Source: Candidatus Saccharimonadota bacterium (lineage in GTDB: Bacteria > Patescibacteriota > Saccharimonadia > Saccharimonadales > Saccharimonadaceae). Taken from it: 9,338 bases of DNA. The stretch lies in assembly GCA_020428185.1 (NCBI GenBank), contig JAGQNH010000034.1:1-9338 (forward strand), read 5' to 3'. The notes under the pieces are model-generated. The model ran no database searches, had not been told where the DNA came from, and saw only the letters and a list, made by a program, of their open reading frames with translations. The position numbers were made by a program, and so were the translations under genes. Of the stretch, positions 8,616 through 9,338 are shown piece after piece (the first letter of the stretch is position 1; each line of letters starts with the position of its first letter).

Positions 8616-9338
8616 TCACCACTGAGCCTTTCCATTGCCCTTCAAAGCATCGCCAGACATACGCGATCCGTATAGTTCACGAAGTTTTGCATCAATCATC
8701 GCCCTACGTGCCTTGTGGTACTTTTGCCGAATCGCTTTGGATGCTTCTTTAGCGTTATCATATGAGTTTCGCATTGCCACCATTTGAGCTGCACTATATG
8801 CCAACATAGATTCTGCGATGTAATGATATAGCGATAATCCAACGACAGTTTGATTCATGTAATTTGATATCTCCTGGGCATCGGGTTCAATGATAAATCG
8901 ACTCGCAGCGACATTGTCTTTCGTTTGCTGCTGCATTGCTTCTTTGTATTGCTCCTCGGTATCTCCAATCGATATATGATTTGTTTCTACAACCTGTTTC
9001 GACAAACTCTCAAAACGTGGGTACACAAATGTCGTATGTGCGTATTTCGAGACAAGCGCATAAATAGGCTCGATATCACGCAATGACGACTTCTTGGGTG
9101 CAGAAAATGTATGCACCGTACGATCAGTCTTATCCTTAAATCGTGCATGGGTCATTTTACCAATCAGCAAAAGATCGGCACCGTGCTTTTCATACGTCTC
9201 CTCGGCAACATCAAGAACCTGATGCATTAACCCCCCTGGCATACCCCAGTCAATACCGATAGCAACGACTAGTTGTCGATGAATTACCTCTGGGGGTGGT
9301 GGAGTTAACTGCTTTAGGACACCATATATTTTCCAAAA
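8616..9338 (-). CDS. atpG: F1 ATP synthase gamma subunit, partial (N-terminus off the right edge)
   Basis: Gamma subunit, the rotating shaft inside the alpha3beta3 head. The frame is open to the last base of the window, giving 240 visible residues; the N-terminal coiled-coil helix is missing because of the window edge. The ATG at 9242 is internal, since family-like sequence continues upstream of it. VVAIGIDWGMPGG (visible residues 24-36) corresponds to the usual VxxSDRGLCGG segment. The central Rossmann-like domain is divergent. The C-terminal helix, with EPDAQEI, AYSAAQMVAMRNSYDNA and KARRAMIDAKLREL, clearly matches the family. The protein ends in a short extra tail of glycine and basic residues after the usual end of the helix. 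Relative to E. coli, RQAxITxEL reads RRAMIDAKL here, and DRG reads DWG. The order gamma-beta-epsilon is the standard operon order. Identity is very secure despite the divergence. Confidence 0.95.
   Translation of the reverse strand, partial: FWKIYGVLKQLTPPPPEVIHRQLVVAIGIDWGMPGGLMHQVLDVAEETYEKHGADLLLIGKMTHARFKDKTDRTVHTFSAPKKSSLRDIEPIYALVSKYAHTTFVYPRFESLSKQVVETNHISIGDTEEQYKEAMQQQTKDNVAASRFIIEPDAQEISNYMNQTVVGLSLYHYIAESMLAYSAAQMVAMRNSYDNAKEASKAIRQKYHKARRAMIDAKLRELYGSRMSGDALKGNGKAQW

Noticed and set aside
8616..9242. atpG starting at the ATG at 9242
   Set aside because: Conserved gamma sequence continues upstream in frame to the window edge, so this ATG is internal and the gene is simply cut by the window.

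Overview
The window is a compact bacterial chromosome segment with about 97% coding density, and nearly everything reads on the minus strand. It uses the standard code: TGA is a stop in atpG and in the 342-residue gene, and no in-frame TGA interrupts any long gene. The divergent F1 subunits, a stand-alone KwaB/DUF4868-like protein, the modest GC content and the apparently leaderless genes make a Patescibacteria/CPR member my best guess, most likely Candidatus Saccharibacteria (TM7). This comes from remembered family resemblance and was not searched.

Layout from right to left, the direction of transcription. (1) The end of an F1Fo ATP synthase operon: gamma (atpG, open at the right edge), beta (atpD) and a short epsilon (atpC) overlapping atpD by 34 nt. 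(2) A 123-nt gap with a weak terminator-like hairpin, a promoter with -10 TACACT and a perfect 16-bp palindrome in the leader. (3) A 342-aa soluble acidic protein resembling DUF4868/KwaB, the family named after the Kiwa anti-phage system. (4) A second promoter with the same 12-nt core, sitting exactly 7 nt before the ATG of a 771-aa MMPL/RND transporter, so its mRNA is probably leaderless. (5) The only plus-strand gene, an unrecognised four-helix membrane protein that converges on the MMPL gene with 1 nt between the stop codons. It too has a -10 box exactly 7 nt before its preferred ATG. (6) A 107-nt divergent promoter region. (7) A CorA-type metal channel gene followed, after four GAGAAA repeats that occupy the ribosome-binding region, by a DHA2-type (EmrB/QacA-like) drug/proton antiporter that runs off the left edge.

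The ATP synthase couples proton flow to ATP. The other recognisable genes are mainly transport functions: divalent cation entry, proton-driven efflux, and lipid or hydrophobic-compound export. The KwaB-like gene and the plus-strand membrane protein are the least explained. The clearest non-coding signals are the repeated promoter core, the leaderless geometry, the palindrome and the GAGAAA tract. I see no tRNA, rRNA, CRISPR array, insertion sequence or prophage gene.
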